A stretch of DNA of 17,527 nt from Pseudomonadota bacterium (GCA_023415605.1 JAEZKB010000292.1:1-17527); one strand, 5' to 3'; positions 1 through 6,949 are shown, counted from the first letter of the stretch. Notes: generated from the sequence alone by a model not told the origin. Numbers and translations are program-made.

Positions 1-429
1 CGTCACGATTTCGGGCACGATCCAGGGCAGCAGCATGATCGCCGACATCAGGTTGCGCCACGGCAACTTGGAATGGAGGATCATGGCGATGGTCATGCCG
101 GTCACGAACTTGATCGACAGCGACCAGAAGGTGAAGTTGATGGTGTTCGACAGGCTGAGCAGGAAATCGGAGTTGGTGTAGAGACGCTGGTAGTTGCGCA
201 GGCCGACCTGCACCGTCTCGCCGGTGTTGAAATTGAACGTCGTCATCGACATCAGGATGGCGCTGATGAACGGCCAGAAGATCAGGCCCGCCATCAGAAT
301 GATCATCGGCAGCACGAAGAAATAGGCGATCTTCCAATCGCGGCCGAGTATGTCCTTGAACTTGAACCGCGGACGCGCGGCAGTGTTGGTGCCGCCTACG
401 GGCATATCGAGAGAGATGCGCTTGTCCAT
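1..429 (-). CDS. Sugar ABC transporter permease (MalF/UgpA type), partial
   Basis: This is the N-terminal 143 residues of an inner-membrane permease; the gene continues past the left edge. The start is the ATG at 427-429, preceded by a good ribosome site (GGAGG, about 7 bases upstream). The protein begins MDKRISLDMPVGG and has a cytoplasmic N-terminus of about 35 residues. A first membrane helix follows (IAYFFVLPMIILMAGLIFWP), then a periplasmic stretch with the 'GLRNYQRLY...F' pattern typical of MalF-type sugar permeases (known family feature). A second helix region starts near 'NTINFTFWSLSIKF'. It lies 143 bases downstream of the solute-binding protein gene on the same strand, so the two very likely form one operon. 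The substrate is inferred from neighbours to be a uronate, aldarate or oligouronide; the sequence alone does not show it. Confidence 0.88.
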   Translation of the reverse strand, partial: MDKRISLDMPVGGTNTAARPRFKFKDILGRDWKIAYFFVLPMIILMAGLIFWPFISAILMSMTTFNFNTGETVQVGLRNYQRLYTNSDFLLSLSNTINFTFWSLSIKFVTGMTIAMILHSKLPWRNLMSAIMLLPWIVPEIVT

Positions 430-452
430 GGTCAAGCCTCCTTCCAGCTGAA

Positions 453-472
453 GCACCCACAGCCCTGGGTGC
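453..472 (-). other. Intercistronic stem-loop before the permease gene
   Basis: GCACCCA (453-459) and TGGGTGC (466-472) form a perfect 7-bp stem with a 6-base loop, ending 23 bases before the permease start. No T-run follows, so it is not a classical terminator. It could slow ribosomes or exonucleases in the transporter mRNA (inference). Confidence 0.45.
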
Positions 473-528
473 AGGAGTTGGCGCCGGCGGGGTCACGGTG
501 TGACGGCTTCGCGCGGCACGGGGTTAGT

Positions 529-557
529 GGTCGGGGGCAGCATCGCCGCCCCCAACC
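529..557 (-). other. Stem-loop just after the solute-binding protein gene
   Basis: On the minus strand GGTTGGGGGC pairs with GCCCCCGACC (10 bp including one G-U pair) around a 9-base loop, starting 15 bases after the binding-protein stop codon. No T-run follows. Hairpins in this position often protect the 3' end of binding-protein mRNA and lower permease expression relative to the binding protein (known for maltose-type operons). That role here is inferred. Confidence 0.5.
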
Positions 558-572
558 AGGAAGCTACGGCCC

Positions 573-1976
573 TTAGGGCTGCATGATTCCGCCTTCTTCG
601 AACAGGTCCACCATCTTCTGGTGAGCGTCCTTGACGGCGTCGGCCGGCGACATGCGGCCCGAGATCGTGTTGCCCACCGACTGCTCGAGCACGCCCTGAG
701 CACGGATGGCGTCGACGCCTGCATTCGGGTTGGCCGGCCAGGACTGACCCAGGAACGGATCGGTCACGCTGACCATCGCGCGGATCGTCGCGAGGTTCGG
801 ATCGGTGGCCATCAGTTCTTCGGTCCAGAGATTGGCGTAAGCCGGCGTGAACAGCACGCCGCCAAGCGCCGAAATCTTGCCGAAGTTGGCCGGGTCGAGC
901 AGGTTGAGGGCCAACTCCTTGGCGAGAGCCACGTTTGGCGCCCCCTTGAAGATGGTCATCCAGCCGCCGACATTGCCGCCGTCGCGGCTGTCGCCGTTGA
1001 TGGCCGCCGGAGCGGGCAGCAGCAGCGTGTTCGGGTAGACCGGATTGTTGTCGCGCTTGGCCTGGGCGTAGATCGAGAAGGCGTTCTGGGTGAAGCCGAT
1101 CTGGCCGGCCAGGTACGCTTCGTTGTTGCCGGTGTCGTTCCAGCTCTCGATACCCGGCGGCAGCATGGCAGCATACTTGCCGTTGCGGTCGTAGGTTTCG
1201 CGCAGGAATTCGAACGCGGCAACCGTCTCCGGAGAGTCGAAGGTCACGATCTGGCCGGTCTCATCGGTGAAGTGGCCACCGAAGGCCTGTACCACCGAAA
1301 TCAGGAAGCCAAAGCCGTCACCCGACTGGTTGGGGGTAAAGCCCCAGCCGTAGAAGTCGGGACCCGAGATGGCGAGCGCGGCTTCGCGGCGATCAACGAT
1401 GGTCTTGAGCGAGGCCGGGTCGATACCCTTTTCCTTGAGCTTGTCGCCGCGGGCGAAGTAGCCGGTCGTGGTGCCGATCAGCGGGATGGCCCACCACTTG
1501 CCGTCGAGCTGGGCGGTCTTGGCGGCATTGAGGCCCGGCATGATCTCGCCGTACTTGGCGACAGCCTGGTCGACCACATCGCTCACGTCTTCGACGAGGT
1601 CGAGCAGATGCAACTGCGAGATCGAGACGTTCGAGGTGTAGGCGAAATCCGGCGGGTTGCCGGCCTTCACGGCCGCCGACATCTTGCCCATGAAGTCGCC
1701 GAAGGATTCCGGGTTCGTGGTCGAGATATCGAGCTGTACGCCCTTGGAGTCGGCAAAGGCCTGCACCGTGTCGCGGAATGCGGTCTGGGCGGCTTCGAAA
1801 TACTCGGTGCGGTGAATGACCGTCAGCTTTCCCGAGCCGCCAACCGGCAGGGGAGCATCGGGCTTGGGCTGGTCCTGGCCCAGCGCAGGGAGCCCCATGC
1901 CAGCCATGGTGAGGCCGGCGCCAGCAGCCGCAGAGCCACGCAGGATGTCGCGGCGGCTGAACTTGTTCTTGTCCAT
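573..1976 (-). CDS. ABC transporter substrate-binding protein (family 1), Tat-exported
   Basis: This 467-residue periplasmic solute-binding protein feeds the adjacent MalF-type permease. The frame stays open further upstream, but the ATG at 1974-1976 is chosen because GGAGGAGAG lies just before it and a clear signal peptide follows. That peptide has the twin-arginine motif SRRDIL (residues 7-12), a hydrophobic run AAAGAGLTMAGMGLPA and a probable cleavage near ALG|Q (33-34). So export is by Tat, in folded form. The mature part has the fold pattern of family 1 sugar-binding proteins, with 'NPPDFAYTSN' early and 'LDGKWWAIPL' in the middle. The first gene downstream is its permease. Divergent kdgD and nearby uxuA suggest hexuronates, aldarates or their oligomers as cargo, but ligand identity is inference only. 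Confidence 0.9.
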   Translation of the reverse strand: MDKNKFSRRDILRGSAAAGAGLTMAGMGLPALGQDQPKPDAPLPVGGSGKLTVIHRTEYFEAAQTAFRDTVQAFADSKGVQLDISTTNPESFGDFMGKMSAAVKAGNPPDFAYTSNVSISQLHLLDLVEDVSDVVDQAVAKYGEIMPGLNAAKTAQLDGKWWAIPLIGTTTGYFARGDKLKEKGIDPASLKTIVDRREAALAISGPDFYGWGFTPNQSGDGFGFLISVVQAFGGHFTDETGQIVTFDSPETVAAFEFLRETYDRNGKYAAMLPPGIESWNDTGNNEAYLAGQIGFTQNAFSIYAQAKRDNNPVYPNTLLLPAPAAINGDSRDGGNVGGWMTIFKGAPNVALAKELALNLLDPANFGKISALGGVLFTPAYANLWTEELMATDPNLATIRAMVSVTDPFLGQSWPANPNAGVDAIRAQGVLEQSVGNTISGRMSPADAVKDAHQKMVDLFEEGGIMQP

Positions 1977-2062
1977 ACTTCTCTCCTCCAAAAATGAACT
2001 AGATCTTGGCAGATGCACGACCCTCCAACTGTCGCCACCCGCGTTGTCGTTACGGAAGTCGC

Positions 2063-2215
2063 TTAGGCGTCGCCTCCTCTTTCGAAGTCCGCTGCACCCG
2101 GAACCGCTTGCATCCGCCAATGTGACGATGACTGCGCCCAGATAAGCGACATCCAGCGATCCAGTGCCGGCGCCTGGAAGGCACCTCCGGCAAGGGCAGC
2201 AAAAGCCAGGCGCAT
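2063..2215 (-). CDS. Possible small ORF (50 aa) upstream of the binding-protein gene
   Basis: An ATG at 2213-2215 is preceded by GGAGGGAGGCGAC, a strong ribosome site for a frame too short for routine calling. The frame begins MRLAFAALAGGAFQAPALD, runs 50 codons and stops at 2063-2065, 86 bases before the binding-protein start. I recognise no family. It could be a short leader peptide, the remnant of a lost gene, or chance. The composition (several Trp, Gln and Ser, no clear domain) does not settle this. If translated, it would be in the leader of the transporter mRNA. Confidence 0.22.
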   Translation of the reverse strand: MRLAFAALAGGAFQAPALDRWMSLIWAQSSSHWRMQAVPGAADFERGGDA

Positions 2216-2316
2216 TGTGTCGCCTCCCTCCGAGCTTTGGCCCGATTACATCCCGCCGATATTTCGGTTCGGATAAGCGGCAATCTGTCGGTCAAAGTCG
2301 GCGCTGTCAACGATGA

Positions 2317-2328
2317 ATCATACTTCTT
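2317..2328 (+). promoter_or_regulatory. Putative GntR operator copy 1 (ATCATACTTCTT)
   Basis: This 12-base sequence is identical to the complement of 4586-4597 in the uxuA/gntR gap. It is about 117 bases upstream of the kdgD start and also upstream of the divergent transporter operon, so it could serve either. It is assigned to the local FadR-type regulator by inference. Confidence 0.45.
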
Positions 2329-2415
2329 GCCTAGGCCTGAGGTACGATACCGGTGCCAGCAGCCGTGCCAGCCATCGCGTTGACAGCTCCGGAAGCCGGT
2401 GCTAGCTGAAAAGTC

Positions 2416-2427
2416 ATCATACTACTT
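2416..2427 (+). promoter_or_regulatory. Putative GntR operator copy 2 (ATCATACTACTT)
   Basis: It matches copy 1 at 11 of 12 positions and ends 17 bases before the kdgD GTG. It is flanked by AAGT and ACTT as a loose inverted repeat (2411-2427). It lies about where transcription from the TTGACA-based promoter would begin, a position suited to repression (inference). Confidence 0.45.
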
Positions 2428-2444
2428 TTTTGGGGAGAACTGCC

Positions 2445-3350
2445 GTGACCTTCGACGAGATCAAGGCAAAGATCGGCTCTGGGCTGCTGTCCTTCCCCAT
2501 CACGGATTTCAACGCCGAAGGCGATTTCGACGCCGATGGATATGCCAAGCGCTTGCAGTGGCTCTCGTCGTTCGGCGCGGCGGGATTGTTCGCGGCGGGG
2601 GGCACCGGCGAGTTCTTTTCCATCGGCTATGACGAATACGACCGGGTGATCCGAACCGCTGTGGAAAACAGTGACAAGGATGTGCCGGTCCTCGCCGGTG
2701 TTGGTTACGGCACCCGGATGGCCATCGATCTGGCGCGGCGGGCCGAAGCAGCAGGCGCTGCCGGCATCCTGGTGCTGCCACACTACCTGATGGTGGCCGA
2801 AGAGGCCGGGGTCATCGAACACATGAAGGCCATCTGCAACGCAGTGGGCCTGGGTGTCATCTACTACGCGCGCGACAACACCAAGCTGTCGCCTGCGGGG
2901 TTGGAGAAGCTTGCCGAAGCCTGCCCGAACTTCATCGGCTATAAGGACGGCATGGGCGACCTGCAGCTCATGCAGCGCATTCACTATCGCCTCGGCGACC
3001 GGCTGGTCCACATTGGCGGCCTGCCGACGGCCGAGGTCTTTGCCCAGCCCTATCTGGAGATGGGCGTCACCACCTATTCCTCCGCCGTGTTCAATTTCGT
3101 GCCGGAGTTGGCGCTGCGCTTCTACAAGGCCGTGCGCCAGCGCGACGCGGCGACGGTCGATGCGCTGATGAAGAGTTTCTACCTGCCGCTGATCGACCTG
3201 CGCGACAAGAAAAAGGGCTACGCGGTATCGATGATCAAGGCCGGCGCCGACCTCGTCGGCCGCTCTGCCGGCAAGGTCCGCCCGCCGTTGACCGAGCTCG
3301 ATGCGGCCGAGCGCGATGTGCTGCGTGGCCTTATCGAGGCGCATGCCTGA
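2445..3350 (+). CDS. kdgD: 5-dehydro-4-deoxyglucarate dehydratase
   Basis: It dehydrates and decarboxylates 5-dehydro-4-deoxy-D-glucarate to 2,5-dioxopentanoate (alpha-ketoglutarate semialdehyde) in the cytoplasmic glucarate/galactarate and oxidative uronate pathways (EC 4.2.1.41, known family). The 301-residue protein is a DHDPS-family TIM barrel. It has GGTGEFFS at 52-59, the barrel tyrosine motif YARDN at 141-145 and the Schiff-base lysine in GYKDGMGD (Lys167). The start is GTG 2445-2447 because GGGGAGA lies 6 bases upstream; a TTG at 2430 would also be in frame but overlaps that ribosome site. The length is normal for KdgD. It is convergent with uxuA and preceded by a motif shared with the uxuA/gntR gap, so control by that GntR protein is likely. 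The downstream semialdehyde dehydrogenase is not in this window. Confidence 0.93.
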   Translation: MTFDEIKAKIGSGLLSFPITDFNAEGDFDADGYAKRLQWLSSFGAAGLFAAGGTGEFFSIGYDEYDRVIRTAVENSDKDVPVLAGVGYGTRMAIDLARRAEAAGAAGILVLPHYLMVAEEAGVIEHMKAICNAVGLGVIYYARDNTKLSPAGLEKLAEACPNFIGYKDGMGDLQLMQRIHYRLGDRLVHIGGLPTAEVFAQPYLEMGVTTYSSAVFNFVPELALRFYKAVRQRDAATVDALMKSFYLPLIDLRDKKKGYAVSMIKAGADLVGRSAGKVRPPLTELDAAERDVLRGLIEAHA

Positions 3351-3395
3351 GGCACGAGCTTAGCGACCTACCAGCTGTTGTTCAGGGCTTGACCC

Positions 3396-3452
3396 GGGAC
3401 CCAACTCGCCTCCACTCGGACGGGTAAGTGGGTCCCTGCCTTCGCAGGGACC
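3396..3452. repeat. REP-like extragenic palindrome between kdgD and uxuA
   Basis: GGTCCCTGC (3431-3439) and GCAGGGACC (3444-3452) form a perfect 9-bp stem with loop CTTC. GGGACCCA (3396-3403) can alternatively pair with TGGGTCCC (3429-3436). Read on the minus strand, the element encodes 'VPAKAGTH', a signature seen where this repeat family is mistranslated in many alphaproteobacterial genomes (established knowledge). It lies between convergent genes, where such repeats often sit, and could also limit readthrough both ways. Copy number in the genome cannot be judged here. Confidence 0.7.
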
Positions 3453-3492
3453 GCAGCCGAACTATCTTTAATGGTCAGCGTATTAGGATGCA

Positions 3493-3510
3493 GGGCGCCT
3501 GGCGGCGCCC
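3493..3510 (-). terminator. Weak hairpin after uxuA
   Basis: GGGCGCC (3493-3499) and GGCGCCC (3504-3510) form a perfect 7-bp stem with a 4-base loop, 11 bases beyond the uxuA stop. No T-run follows on the minus strand, so intrinsic termination would be weak; it may act with the REP-like repeat or merely be a GC-rich stem. Confidence 0.35.
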
Positions 3511-3521
3511 CGCCAAAATAC

Positions 3522-4553
3522 TCACCGCAAGCCGCGCGGAACATCGGCACCGTACGGGTCCCAGCCGTTGGCCTGGAACAGGGCGATGATGTAGCCGAAG
3601 CAGAAGGCGAACGCGGTTTCCATCGAGTTGTCGGCGTCGATGTGCGGCACGTGGTCGGGCATGATCATGCCGTCATAACCGACTTCGTGATAGAGCTTGA
3701 GCGCCGCCGGCATGTCCATGTCGCCATTGTCGGGGAACTCCTCGGTGAATGAGAAGCGCCCGCCCTTGATGTTGCGGAAGTGGACGTTGAAGATCTTCTT
3801 GCGCTTGCCGAACCAGCGGATCACCTCGCCGATTTCCGCCCGCGGGTTCTCCATGCTCTCGGCGATCGTGCCCTGGCAGAAATTGAGGCCGTGGTAGGGG
3901 CTCTCGGCGATCTGCACGAACTTCATCAGCCCCTCGGCGTCGCTCAGCACGCGCTTTTCGAAGCCGCGGAAACCGGGTGGTGTTGCCGGGTCGTGCGGAT
4001 GGCAGGCAAGCCGTACGCGGTTGCTGGTGGCGACGGGAATGACGCGCTCGAGGAAGTAGGTGATGCGCTCCCAGAACTCGTCGGCGGAGACTTCGCCGGC
4101 AATCGTGAGGGTGTCGGCATTGGTCGCCTTGTCGGCGCGCCAGGTCGAAAGTTTCTGGCCGCCGCGGCCGGTCTCGGACTCGGTGCGCGGGATACCCAGG
4201 ACGTTGAAATTGTATTTCGCGGCGCCGATCCCCGCCTCCGCGAGCCCCTCGATGATGCGGCAGATGCCATCGATTTCGCGATCGCGTTCGCCGGGCCGGC
4301 CCAGGACAATGCCGGGGGCGGTATGGTTGCGCTCGATGCCTGAGGACGGCAGCGGCAGCTGCACCATGTCGAGGATGAGGCCCATATCGTCGATATGCTC
4401 CGCATGCCGCATGAGCCGGTCCCGATCCCATTCCCATGGGTTACCCGGCGCATCGATGCAGACATGCTTCACGCCCAGTTGCGCGAGCTGGCGCAGATAG
4501 CGGTCTCCGACCTTGGCGTACTGGTCTCCACCCAGCTGCGTCCCGACATACAT
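3522..4553 (-). CDS. uxuA: Mannonate dehydratase (UxuA family)
   Basis: It converts D-mannonate to 2-keto-3-deoxygluconate in the cytoplasm, a step of glucuronate breakdown (EC 4.2.1.8, known family). The 343-residue protein is a TIM barrel of the sugar isomerase/UxuA type. Likely metal- or substrate-binding motifs are ACHPHDP (about residues 200-206), NVHFRNIKGG and MPDHVPHID near the C-terminus. It is about 50 residues shorter than E. coli UxuA (394), as in many alphaproteobacterial homologues. The frame opens at 4616, but the ATG at 4551-4553 is chosen because GGGAGG lies just upstream and the longer frame would cover the palindromic operator. It is divergent from the GntR gene and convergent with kdgD. 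A related TIM-barrel dehydratase or epimerase acting on another sugar acid remains possible. Confidence 0.85.
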   Translation of the reverse strand: MYVGTQLGGDQYAKVGDRYLRQLAQLGVKHVCIDAPGNPWEWDRDRLMRHAEHIDDMGLILDMVQLPLPSSGIERNHTAPGIVLGRPGERDREIDGICRIIEGLAEAGIGAAKYNFNVLGIPRTESETGRGGQKLSTWRADKATNADTLTIAGEVSADEFWERITYFLERVIPVATSNRVRLACHPHDPATPPGFRGFEKRVLSDAEGLMKFVQIAESPYHGLNFCQGTIAESMENPRAEIGEVIRWFGKRKKIFNVHFRNIKGGRFSFTEEFPDNGDMDMPAALKLYHEVGYDGMIMPDHVPHIDADNSMETAFAFCFGYIIALFQANGWDPYGADVPRGLR

Positions 4554-4576
4554 TGGCAATCCTCCCGATAAATATG

Positions 4577-4597
4577 ACTTCTGAAAAGAAGTATGAT
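4577..4597. promoter_or_regulatory. Palindromic operator, uxuA/gntR divergent gap (copy 3)
   Basis: ACTTCT-GAAA-AGAAGT (4577-4592) is a 16-base inverted repeat. Its right half extends into AAGAAGTATGAT (4586-4597), the exact complement of copy 1 upstream of kdgD. It sits 24 bases upstream of uxuA and 87 bases upstream of the chosen gntR start. A GntR-type dimer would be expected to bind a palindrome like this and control both directions, including its own gene (inference). Confidence 0.55.
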
Positions 4598-4683
4598 AGA
4601 TCATGGAAGTCGGCAAGCGCAGTGCGCTGGCACTCGCGCGTCCGAAGCGCTATGTAGCTGACACCACTTTGAAAATTTCTACG

Positions 4684-5403
4684 ATGTCTACTGATAGCAC
4701 TTTGCACCTGACGGACAGGGTTAAGCTCGACCTGCTCCGGCTGATCGAGGCCGACAATCTCAAACCCGGCGACAAGCTCCCCTCCGCGGACAAGCTTTGT
4801 GAACAGTTTTCGGTAAGCCGCACCGTCGTGCGCGAAGCCATTGCCAGCCTCAAGGCCGAGGGGCGGGTGCGCTCGCTGCGCGGCAGCGGCGTCTATGTCT
4901 CCAAGCCGGACGAGCGCAAGGCCTCCATGTACATGGCGGCGCCGCAGGAGATCGGGGACATCCTCGACTTCATGGAGTTCCGCATTGCCATCGAGGTGGA
5001 AGCGGCGGGCCTGGCGGCTGAGCGGCGCACGGAGACGCATCTTCTGCGCATGGCGCAGGCGCTGACCCTGTTCCGCCGCAACACCGGCGACAGCACGCTG
5101 GCCAGCGGCGCCGATAGGGCCTTCCATCGCGCCATCGCCGAAGCCACGAACAACCGCCGCTTCATCACCTTCGTCGACGATATGGGCGAGCGCCTGCTGC
5201 CGCGAAAGGTGCTGGGTACCAGCTTTACCGATGACACCAGCAAACAGGTGTTCCTCGACGCCATCGAGATCGAGCACCAGGGGATTTTCGACGCGATTGC
5301 CAACCGGCGATCGGACGACGCGCGCACCGCCATGCGCCGGCATCTCGAAGATGGGCGTCGGCGCTACCGGGAATGGAGTCTGAGTTACGAGACTGCGCGG
5401 TAG
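4684..5403 (+). CDS. GntR-family regulator, FadR (FCD) subfamily
   Basis: This 239-residue DNA-binding regulator probably senses a sugar acid. The winged helix lies at about residues 7-75, with the family pattern LKPGDKLPSADKLCEQFSVS (26-45), TVVREAIASLKAEG (47-60) and wing GSGVYV. The FCD ligand domain follows (about 90-235). Candidate metal ligands are Asp144 and His148 (ADRAFHRAIAEATNN), His198 (IEIEHQGIFDAI) and His220 (MRRHL), matching metal-binding FCD proteins. The start is chosen at ATG 4684 because it gives a normal length and N-terminus; no clear ribosome site precedes it. An in-frame ATG at 4603 would add 27 residues. Divergent from uxuA with a palindrome between them, it is most likely the regulator of uxuA, kdgD and perhaps the transporter. 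The effector is unknown. Confidence 0.88.
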   Translation: MSTDSTLHLTDRVKLDLLRLIEADNLKPGDKLPSADKLCEQFSVSRTVVREAIASLKAEGRVRSLRGSGVYVSKPDERKASMYMAAPQEIGDILDFMEFRIAIEVEAAGLAAERRTETHLLRMAQALTLFRRNTGDSTLASGADRAFHRAIAEATNNRRFITFVDDMGERLLPRKVLGTSFTDDTSKQVFLDAIEIEHQGIFDAIANRRSDDARTAMRRHLEDGRRRYREWSLSYETAR

Positions 5404-5422
5404 GTGGCACCCCAGCTGCAGG

Positions 5423-5454
5423 AAAAAAAGGGCGGCCCGGGAGCCGCCCTTTTT
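5423..5454. terminator. Bidirectional Rho-independent terminator
   Basis: Seven A's (5423-5429), GGGCGGC (5430-5436), a 6-base loop, GCCGCCC (5443-5449) and five T's (5450-5454) form a symmetric terminator. It works on paper in both directions and sits between convergent gntR and the delta-60 gene, 20 bases after gntR and 21 bases after the other gene's stop. Confidence 0.93.
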
Positions 5455-5475
5455 CATTGTCCGTATAGCGAACGC

Positions 5476-6921
5476 TTATTGCAGTTCGAGGATGACGACG
5501 CGGGCGCCCGCCTTGCTGTTGTTGGTCGACAAAGCGACGTGCTTGCCGTCGGGCGCAACGGCGGCGCCGAAGAACTGCGAGGCGATGGTGTCGTTGGGCA
5601 GGGTCAGGATGCCGTCGCCGCTGACCGTGGTATCGAGCTTGCCGTTGGCGTCGAGGACCACCGCCGCCGGGACACCGCCGAAGAAGCCGACATGCATGGT
5701 GCGGTCACCCGGCAGGGCAACGGCGAGGCGGCCGCGCTCTTCGTTACTCTTGAGCGCGTCGGCGCCGGTGAACCCTTCCGACTGGATCACGGCATTGCCG
5801 TTGAGGCCGTAGGTCGTGTCGAGCGCGTTGCCCTTGACCTTGAACGAGACGATGTCCGGACCCACGGTGGTCTGCAGGCCGAGGGTCGAGGGGACGGCCT
5901 CGGCGGTCGCGCCACCGTAACCGGTGGTGACGTAGCTGCCGTCGGAGAGCTTCACTGCTGCATAGGCTTCGGTGAAGCCGCCATCGGCGACCAGCGGGTT
6001 GAACACGGCCACGCCGGGCGTGGCGCTCAGGCCCACAGCGTCGGCCGAGGACTGCGGCGAGACGAAGCCGCCGAAAGTCTGGTCGAGCGTACCATCCGCG
6101 TTGAGGCGGATCAGGATGACGTGGTTGCGCAGGGTGTCGCCGAGATTGGTGTAGCCGGCGCTCAGGATCGCACCATCGGCTTCGACTGCGATGCGACGGC
6201 CACCTTCGTTGAAGGCCTGGGCAGAGTGGTAGGTGAACGGCTTGCCGCCGTTGAACTCGGGATCGACGCTGCCGTCAGCCGCAATCAGGCGGGTGACATA
6301 GCGGTCGGCATCGGTGCGGCCCGAACCTTCGGCCGCGGCGCCGTGACCGGCGACGACGAGCTTTTCGGTGCCCGAGGAATTGTCGACCTTGAGATCCCAC
6401 GCCGTGTCCTGCGGTGGCTTCTCGGCATCGGGGAAGCTGTCATTGTTGGCGTTGGGCCAGCCGAACACGACTTCAACCCGGCCGGTGTCGCCACCCCAGG
6501 TGCCGGTGATCTGCTTACCGGTCGCGTCGAAGCGGAGGAGGTTGACGGAGATGCCGCCATCTTCCTCCCAGACGTTCACCGAGGCGACGACGTCGCCGTT
6601 GGCGAGCGGGGCAACAGCCAGCGACTGCTCCATGCGGGCCGGCTCGAGATCGAGCTCGACGAAACCGTCATCGCCGAAGGTCGTGTCCGGCGTGCCGTCG
6701 GCATTGAGACGGCCGATGACGAAGCGCGTCTCGGGATTGGTTTCGGCGGACTGGTCGCCAGCATGGCCAGATACATAGATCTTGCCGTCGGCGGCATAGG
6801 CGAGACCACGGAGGTCATTGGCCTTGTCGGTGGTGAAATCGGCGACGGACGTGATGTCCTGTGCCAGGGCAGTACTGGTGAGCAGCACGGCGCCAAGAGT
6901 GATGAGGCTACGGGTCAGCAT
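5476..6921 (-). CDS. Exported delta-60 repeat protein
   Basis: This 481-residue secreted protein of unknown molecular function starts with a Sec signal peptide (residues 1-21, ending STALAQ; likely cut after ALA). The rest is a series of repeats in the delta-60 style (family TIGR02608, recognised by 'RLNADGTxDxTFG'). Clear copies are RLNADGTPDTTFGDDGFV, LRFDATGKQI, RLIAADGSVDPEFNGG and RLNADGTLDQTFGG, with degenerate copies such as LDTTYGLNGNAVIQ and LDTTVSGDGILTL. Such repeats are thought to form beta-propeller-like sheets (inference). The start has GGAGAGGACTCCTC upstream. It follows the imelysin gene on the same strand by 114 bases, so a two-gene operon for a periplasmic or surface role tied to iron is plausible. 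No catalytic motif is visible. Confidence 0.82.
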   Translation of the reverse strand: MLTRSLITLGAVLLTSTALAQDITSVADFTTDKANDLRGLAYAADGKIYVSGHAGDQSAETNPETRFVIGRLNADGTPDTTFGDDGFVELDLEPARMEQSLAVAPLANGDVVASVNVWEEDGGISVNLLRFDATGKQITGTWGGDTGRVEVVFGWPNANNDSFPDAEKPPQDTAWDLKVDNSSGTEKLVVAGHGAAAEGSGRTDADRYVTRLIAADGSVDPEFNGGKPFTYHSAQAFNEGGRRIAVEADGAILSAGYTNLGDTLRNHVILIRLNADGTLDQTFGGFVSPQSSADAVGLSATPGVAVFNPLVADGGFTEAYAAVKLSDGSYVTTGYGGATAEAVPSTLGLQTTVGPDIVSFKVKGNALDTTYGLNGNAVIQSEGFTGADALKSNEERGRLAVALPGDRTMHVGFFGGVPAAVVLDANGKLDTTVSGDGILTLPNDTIASQFFGAAVAPDGKHVALSTNNSKAGARVVILELQ

Positions 6922-6949
6922 GAGGAGTCCTCTCCATTGCGGCCGAGGC

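Larger units (their letters stand above)
1977..2444. promoter_or_regulatory. Divergent control region, transporter / kdgD
   Basis: These 468 bases separate the minus-strand transporter operon from plus-strand kdgD. They hold the small ORF candidate (2063-2215), two copies of the ATCATACTWCTT motif (2317-2328 and 2416-2427) and a TTGACA hexamer at 2380-2385. TTGACA is 17 bases upstream of a weak TAGCTG (2403-2408) and could be the kdgD promoter, which would place the second motif copy at the transcription start. No transporter promoter could be fixed by eye. Confidence 0.5.

Noticed and set aside
2050..2310. Minus-strand open frame of 86 codons upstream of the binding-protein gene
   Set aside because: No ribosome site or recognisable sequence, and it overlaps the better-supported 50-codon candidate in another frame.
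2331..3344. Minus-strand open frame (337 codons) opposite kdgD
   Set aside because: kdgD is supported by catalytic motifs and a ribosome site; the antisense frame shows no domain and would have to start inside kdgD.
3368..3550. Minus-strand frame of 60 codons containing 'VPAKAGTH'
   Set aside because: This is a known false translation of the REP-like repeat, not a gene.
4621..4634. AGTGC-GCTG-GCACT inverted repeat in the gntR leader
   Set aside because: Short arms, a single occurrence and no relation to the ATCATACTTCTT motif; not enough to call an operator.
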